Assembly: GCA_905612335.1 (NCBI GenBank)
Contig: CAJQRT010000034.1
Coordinates: 1 to 13,501, forward strand
From: an uncultured Candidatus Pelagibacter sp.
GTDB taxonomy: Bacteria; Pseudomonadota; Alphaproteobacteria; Pelagibacterales; Pelagibacteraceae
DNA length: 13,501 bases
Direction of reading: 5' to 3'
Shown: positions 10,525 through 13,501 of the stretch, piece by piece
How positions within the stretch are numbered: position 1 is the first letter of the stretch
Layout: every line of letters begins with the position of its first letter
Program-made: the position numbers and the translations under genes
The notes under the pieces: generated by a model
Told to the model about the DNA's origin: nothing
Seen by the model: only the letters and a program-made list of their open reading frames with translations
Databases searched by the model: none

Positions 10525-10538
10525 GGGGAAGTGTCCCC
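10525..10538 (-). other. GC-rich hairpin in the tRNA-Tyr 5' leader
   Basis: GGGGACACTTCCCC forms a 4-5-bp stem with a short loop, five A residues before the mature 5' end of tRNA-Tyr. It would be part of the precursor removed by RNase P. Its C run could otherwise pair with the GGGG of the tRNA acceptor, so one plausible role is keeping the leader folded away from the tRNA. It has no T tract on either strand that would make it a terminator. Confidence 0.4.
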
Positions 10539-10568
10539 TTGTTCAATAAAGCTTCAAACAACATGCGT

Positions 10569-10596
10569 TTTATATATTTTTATTATGCAATTGCAA
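10569..10596 (-). promoter_or_regulatory. Candidate promoter of the tRNA-Tyr/tuf/secE-rpoC block
   Basis: On the minus strand a TTGCAA (-35-like, 10596-10591) and a TATAAA (-10-like, 10574-10569) are separated by 16 bases, placing transcription start near 10562 and a leader of about 40 bases before tRNA-Tyr. The -35-like element overlaps the perfect palindrome TGCAATTGCA (10586-10595). This is the only convincing sigma70-type pair I see upstream of the block. It is predicted by eye in AT-rich DNA, so confidence is limited. Confidence 0.4.
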
Positions 10597-10650
10597 CACG
10601 AGATTTACTGTGAAAATAAAGGAAAATACGTATAAAACAAAGATAGTTTT

Positions 10651-11394
10651 ATGAATAAATCATCTTTTTTAATAGTTGGTCAACATGCGGTTATTGAGGC
10701 TTTAAGAAACCCAAAAAGAAAGGTTTTAAAAGTTTTTTTAACAGAAGAAAGTAAAAAAAATATTCATAGAAAAAACCCAAAGAAAAATGTTCTTGAAGAC
10801 GTTAAGGTTTATTTCAAATCAAAAAAAGAATTAGACAAATATACCTCTAAAGATCAAATGATGCATGGTGGTTATATTGCAGAAGTTGAACATTTAGATC
10901 AACCCGACTTAAAAGAATTTATAAAAGGAAAAAATAATCTAACATTTGTTTGTATAGATGAAGTAACTGATCCAAGAAATATTGGGTCACTAATAAGAAG
11001 TGCAGCTTCATTCGATATCGATGGTTTAATAGTTAAGGAAAGACAATTCCCTTCTGACAGTAAACTAATGTATAAAGCAGCGAGTGGTTGTATGGAGCAT
11101 TTAAATGTATTTGAAGTATCTAACATTAACTCAACACTTAAAAATTTAAGAGAAAAAAACTTTTGGGTTTATGGATTTGATGCAAAAGGAGATAAAAATT
11201 TTGCTAATATTAAATGGAGTGGAAAAAATGTTCTTTTATTTGGATCTGAGGGTTTTGGTATGAGAGAACATACTGGAAAATACACAGATTTTTTAGTTAA
11301 GATTGATATAAATAAGGATGTAGAAAGCTTAAATATCTCAAATAGTGCAGCAATTGTGTTTCATCATTTAAGTTATTTGAAAAAAAATTCTTGA
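10651..11394 (+). CDS. rlmB: 23S rRNA 2'-O-methyltransferase of the RlmB/TrmH (SpoU) family
   Basis: This is a SPOUT-class enzyme that uses S-adenosylmethionine to methylate a ribose in RNA; RlmB members make Gm2251 in the P loop of 23S rRNA. The 247 residues comprise an N-terminal substrate-binding domain (about 5-80, with VGQHAVIEALRNP and HGGYIAEV) and the knotted catalytic domain. Motif 1 is DEVTDPRNIGSLIRSAASF (103-121, with N110 and R116), motif 2 is LLFGSEGFGM (195-204) and motif 3 is ESLNISNSAA (225-234). The gene is transcribed away from tRNA-Tyr. A TATAAA at 10631-10636 may be its -10 element, which would leave a very short leader and fits the lack of a Shine-Dalgarno site. Its stop lies at the edge of a broken tRNA-Thr. 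The exact rRNA target is inferred from family and not shown by the sequence. Confidence 0.9.
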   Translation: MNKSSFLIVGQHAVIEALRNPKRKVLKVFLTEESKKNIHRKNPKKNVLEDVKVYFKSKKELDKYTSKDQMMHGGYIAEVEHLDQPDLKEFIKGKNNLTFVCIDEVTDPRNIGSLIRSAASFDIDGLIVKERQFPSDSKLMYKAASGCMEHLNVFEVSNINSTLKNLREKNFWVYGFDAKGDKNFANIKWSGKNVLLFGSEGFGMREHTGKYTDFLVKIDINKDVESLNISNSAAIVFHHLSYLKKNS

Positions 11395-11398
11395 TTAG

Positions 11399-11438
11399 CA
11401 GCTCAGCTGGTAGAGCAATTGATTTGTAATCAAAGGAC
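11399..11438 (+). pseudogene. Broken tRNA-Thr (anticodon TGT): D and anticodon arms only
   Basis: The D arm (GCTC...GAGC, 11401-11416, with the AGCTGGTA loop) and the anticodon arm (ATTGA / TTTGTAA / TCAAA, TGT at 11425-11427) look like a normal bacterial tRNA-Thr for ACA codons, although the outermost anticodon-stem pair is A-A. After about 11435 the match fails: no G-T-T-C-type T loop with paired stem is found, and the seven bases before the D arm (11392-11398, overlapping the rlmB stop) have no complement downstream. No CCA follows. Either the 3' half was lost by recombination or the gene has decayed. A functional aberrant tRNA is unlikely. Confidence 0.65.
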
Positions 11439-11520
11439 TTCATTCTAAACCTCACACACCTCATTTAACATAAGCAAAAACTAAGCATGATTTAAATACA
11501 AATAATTCTATTATTTATAA

Positions 11521-11778
11521 TTAATAAACACCGACAGTTTAACAACAGATCGAAATAAAGATTCAAATTCGCCAGCAATATCAACAGTCACAGATGCTGC
11601 GCATCTGCTCCTCACACAGTTCAGTTGTATTGTTTTATTTAGAAATAAATCAGAGATCTTAGCTCCTGAGAAGCCATTAGAAGAGCAGAAAAACATGACA
11701 AACGATTTTCCTTCATTAGATCGGCTGGAAACAACTCTAAGTGAATGTATGGATTCTAGAATGGGTATTTTGAATTGA
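11521..11778 (+). other. Unidentified block, open on both strands, possible gene remnant
   Basis: The plus strand is free of stops for 85 codons here, ending at a TGA (11776-11778). The only ATG in the second half (11695) would leave 27 residues starting MTNDFPSLDRLETTLSEC, preceded by a weak GAAGAG. The minus strand is also open over nearly the same stretch (to a TAA at 11511-11513), with a possible ATG at 11696-11694 giving 61 residues. Part of the block is about 50% GC (21 of the 40 bases 11581-11620), far above the surroundings. I recognise neither translation as a known family. It may be a remnant of an acquired gene or a non-coding RNA region; which strand matters is unknown. Confidence 0.3.
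11591..11607. repeat. Perfect 7-bp inverted repeat (hairpin)
   Basis: CAGATGC TGC GCATCTG pairs perfectly over seven bases around a 3-base loop. It is the most stable small hairpin I see outside RNA genes in the window. It lies in the GC-richer part of the gene-poor zone and has no T run on either side, so a terminator role is not supported. Its function is unknown. Confidence 0.6.
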
Positions 11779-11832
11779 TGCTAAAGTCGGCTAGTTGTAC
11801 TTTCAATTACTACATACAGACCTTCACTATTT

Positions 11833-11940
11833 TTACTCTTCTTCTATGCTTAACACTTTTTCTATATTGTCAGTATATTTAGCTAAAAAAATCCTTAAAG
11901 AAATTTTGATAAAAAAAATTACCAGAGTTTGAGAGGTTAG
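11833..11940 (-). pseudogene. Possible C-terminal remnant of a lost gene
   Basis: This is a minus-strand open frame of 35 codons ending in TAA, preceded by an in-frame TAG and lacking any ATG, GTG or TTG start. It would read as a hydrophobic stretch (LVIFFIKISLRIFLAKYT) followed by an acidic tail (EKVLSIEEE), which looks like the end of a real protein. AT-rich DNA often gives such stretches by chance, so this is a weak call. Confidence 0.2.
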
Positions 11941-11963
11941 CTAGTTTAATAAAATTTATAATC

Positions 11964-12686
11964 TCAAATTTTATTTAAGGGGGTAAAATTTGTTCCATGA
12001 ATCGCTGATCCAGAAATACTATACTTACCTTTTAGATTTTTTTTATAGTAATTTTTAGTTATTGGCATTCCATCTATAGTAATATGAAGTTTATGCTTAC
12101 TGAGATCTAAATTATTTTCATATTTTAATGCATCACCAGCTAACTTTGATTGCTTTAGGTCTTCTCTATCTTCATAGATAAAATCATATTTTTTATCAGG
12201 TAAATCCTTAAAAAAACTCATTAAAGTATCTTGATAATTCTCTACATAAACTGGACGATATACAAAATTAATTTTTTTAGATAAATGCTCTGGAATAAAT
12301 GATCTTAATTCATTTAAATACCATTCATTTTGGTCAACAGCATAAAATTCAAATTTGTGGCCAGTTTTCTCTTCAAGTTTATTTAATGCAAAAATCATAG
12401 CATATGTTGAATATCCTGTGCCTAGCTCTAAAATACATTTTGGCTTATGATTATTTATTTGATTTACTAGATTATTAAGATCTAAATAATCGGGATTTGC
12501 AAATATATCACTTTCAGGAAAACTAATGTTATATTTTTTAACAAATTTTTTTTTCTGAATTTCCATTAATTTTGGTCTAATTTTATATAAAAAAGGGTTG
12601 GCAATAAATCTAAAAATATGTTTTGCCGTGTATACAAGACCTTCATTTTTAATATAAAAAAATATTTTTTTGGCTAAATTGATCAT
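11964..12686 (-). CDS. Class I SAM-dependent methyltransferase, substrate unknown
   Basis: The 240-residue protein has a Rossmann-type methyltransferase core. Motif I is CILELGTGYS (84-93), the glycine-rich SAM loop with acidic E87. The strand-2 acidic residue is in FYAVDQ (D118), and the motif IV region is KYDFIYEDRED (166-175). The first ~45 residues are basic and partly hydrophobic (KKIFFYIKNEGLVYTAKHIF...), possibly an amphipathic or membrane-touching helix; there is no signal peptide. The C-terminal part after about residue 195 is unlike common families and may set the substrate. It is transcribed in the same direction as the oxygenase-like gene 110 bases upstream, and the two may form a small accessory unit. 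Such enzymes near variable islands often modify glycans or small molecules, but nothing here fixes the acceptor. Confidence 0.75.
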   Translation of the reverse strand: MINLAKKIFFYIKNEGLVYTAKHIFRFIANPFLYKIRPKLMEIQKKKFVKKYNISFPESDIFANPDYLDLNNLVNQINNHKPKCILELGTGYSTYAMIFALNKLEEKTGHKFEFYAVDQNEWYLNELRSFIPEHLSKKINFVYRPVYVENYQDTLMSFFKDLPDKKYDFIYEDREDLKQSKLAGDALKYENNLDLSKHKLHITIDGMPITKNYYKKNLKGKYSISGSAIHGTNFTPLNKI

Positions 12687-12796
12687 TGTTTATTAAACTC
12701 TCATTTTCAGTTCATCTTATAAATGATATAAAAAATTAAACTATCGTTTTTTTTATAACAAAAATACACGTGAAAATTGATTTTTTTAAAATGGAA

Positions 12797-13501
12797 TCAA
12801 ATAAGACTATAAAAATTAACCCCAATCATAACTCTATCAACTTTACCATTATAAAATGCTGAATGACTTCGTGATGCAGGAAAAATAATTATCGTACCTT
12901 TGTGTGGTAAAATTTCATCATCTGGATTTTTCATTTTTAAAATTCCGGGCTCACTACAATTCTGATCTCCAATAGTTAAGTAATATGTGAGGCTATATTT
13001 TTGCTTAACTAATTTATTAATTTTATCAAATTTAGATAAATGAGTATGATAATTTGAACCACCTCCATTATTTAAGATACTAAAAAAAGAATCCACTATA
13101 AAGATATCTGAATTAACCGCCTGCTTCATAATAGTAGTTAAATCTTTTTCTACTTTTTTAATAATAGAATAATTATCTTTAGAAAGTTGCTCAAATAATC
13201 TGAAGTTTATTGAATGTCTACCACTCCCAAAAAAAACACCTTTAGTTTGATTAAGTTCTTTGCTTTTGATTTCATATAAACTTTTTACAAGTTCTGTCTC
13301 TACTTCTCTGTTTGAAGTAAAAAAATTGGATGCTAACTTTAAAGGGGAGTCTAATTCACCTATATCATTATTTTTATAATTTTTTTTAGCCTCTCTAATC
13401 TTTAGTGTTAAAGTTTTAAATTTTAACAAATTTTCTAGATTTTCATGAACTTCAAACAGATCAGGCTTAAGCTTTTTTACTTGTCTAAAAATTTCTTCAG
13501 C
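12797..13501 (-). CDS. TPR-linked putative Fe(II)/2-oxoglutarate oxygenase (5' end outside window)
   Basis: The frame stays open to the right edge, so at least 234 residues are present and the N-terminus is missing. The first ~28 visible residues fit a tetratricopeptide helix pair (IFRQVKKLKPD...EVHENLENLL), suggesting more TPRs beyond the window. The C-terminal ~120 residues resemble a double-stranded beta-helix oxygenase: NNGGGSNYHTH gives H152 and H154, LTYYLTIGD and EPGILKMKNPDDEILPHKGT follow, then FPASRSHSAF with H213, and R223 as a candidate 2-oxoglutarate anchor. This layout is close to the putative 2OG-Fe(II) oxygenases (TIGR02466/2OG-FeII_Oxy_5-like) found after TPRs in marine bacteria. 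Numbers count from the window edge. A TTG at 13429-13427 is not the likely start, because coding continues upstream of it. The substrate is unknown; a protein or peptide bound by the TPRs is possible. Confidence 0.65.
   Translation of the reverse strand, partial: AEEIFRQVKKLKPDLFEVHENLENLLKFKTLTLKIREAKKNYKNNDIGELDSPLKLASNFFTSNREVETELVKSLYEIKSKELNQTKGVFFGSGRHSINFRLFEQLSKDNYSIIKKVEKDLTTIMKQAVNSDIFIVDSFFSILNNGGGSNYHTHLSKFDKINKLVKQKYSLTYYLTIGDQNCSEPGILKMKNPDDEILPHKGTIIIFPASRSHSAFYNGKVDRVMIGVNFYSLI

Larger units (their letters stand above)
11395..11963. other. Gene-poor 569-base zone between rlmB and the methyltransferase
   Basis: No intact recognisable gene lies here. In order it contains a broken tRNA-Thr, a mostly AT-rich stretch (11461-11520), a relatively GC-rich block open on both strands with a perfect hairpin, and an AT-rich stretch with a start-less minus-strand frame. 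I see no integrase, transposon end or long repeat. Given one-base gene overlaps next door, this spacer is unusually long and looks like a decayed recombination site. Confidence 0.6.

Noticed and set aside
10429..10635. 68-codon plus-strand open frame
   Set aside because: It runs through the tRNA-Tyr gene and its leader on the opposite strand; the translation has no family features, so it is a chance frame.
10899..11126. Minus-strand open frame inside rlmB
   Set aside because: It is antisense to rlmB catalytic motif 1, which explains the sequence.
11450..11618. 9-base direct repeat CCTCACACA (11450-11458 and 11610-11618) as an attachment or transposon site
   Set aside because: It is short and low in complexity, no element lies between the copies, and it is likely chance.
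11511..11696. 61-codon minus-strand open frame in the gene-poor zone as a real gene
   Set aside because: It has no recognised family, its AGGA is too far from the ATG to be convincing, and the opposite strand is equally open. It is kept only as part of the unexplained block.
11951..11972. AAAATTT/AAATTTT inverted repeat at the methyltransferase 3' end as a terminator
   Set aside because: The stem is pure A-T with an 8-base loop and overlaps the stop codon; too weak to call in such AT-rich DNA.
11395..13501. Integrase, transposase, CRISPR array or phage genes in the accessory part
   Set aside because: Looked for on both strands next to the tRNA relic; none of the readable frames shows such motifs or repeats.

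Overview
This window is AT-rich, gene-dense DNA from an alphaproteobacterium. The sequence best fits the SAR11 group (Pelagibacterales), judged from the low GC, the minimal spacers, the one-base TAATG overlaps between genes, the near-absence of strong Shine-Dalgarno sites and the style of the proteins. The lineage is an inference; the gene identities in the core region are not in doubt.

Region 1 (1-10519, all minus strand) is a single long block for the translation and transcription machinery. In transcription order it reads tRNA-Tyr(GTA), tRNA-Gly(TCC), tuf, tRNA-Trp(CCA), secE, nusG, rplK, rplA, rplJ, rplL, rpoB, rpoC, with rpoC running off the left edge. The only promoter-like sequence I can see on this strand lies upstream of tRNA-Tyr (about 10569-10596). 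From secE to rpoC the genes overlap by one base or are 2-55 bases apart. There is therefore no separate leader for the classical L1 and L10 autoregulatory sites. A small hairpin sits in the rplL-rpoB gap.

Region 2 (10520-11394) is a divergent spacer followed by rlmB on the plus strand, a SpoU/TrmH-family rRNA 2'-O-methyltransferase.

Region 3 (11395-11963) is the oddest part: 569 bases without a recognisable intact gene in an otherwise tightly packed genome. It opens, directly at the rlmB stop codon, with the D arm and anticodon arm of a tRNA-Thr(TGT) whose T arm and acceptor cannot form. It continues with a comparatively GC-rich block that is open on both strands and contains a perfect 7-bp hairpin. 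It ends with an open, start-less minus-strand tail. This looks like a decayed recombination boundary.

Region 4 (11964-13501, minus strand) holds accessory genes: a class I SAM-dependent methyltransferase and the C-terminal part of a protein that joins a TPR-like helix to a putative Fe(II)/2-oxoglutarate oxygenase domain. The latter continues beyond the right edge. They look like small-molecule, surface-glycan or protein-modification enzymes of a variable island attached to the conserved operon block; their substrates cannot be read from sequence. I found no integrase, transposase, CRISPR array or phage gene in the window.
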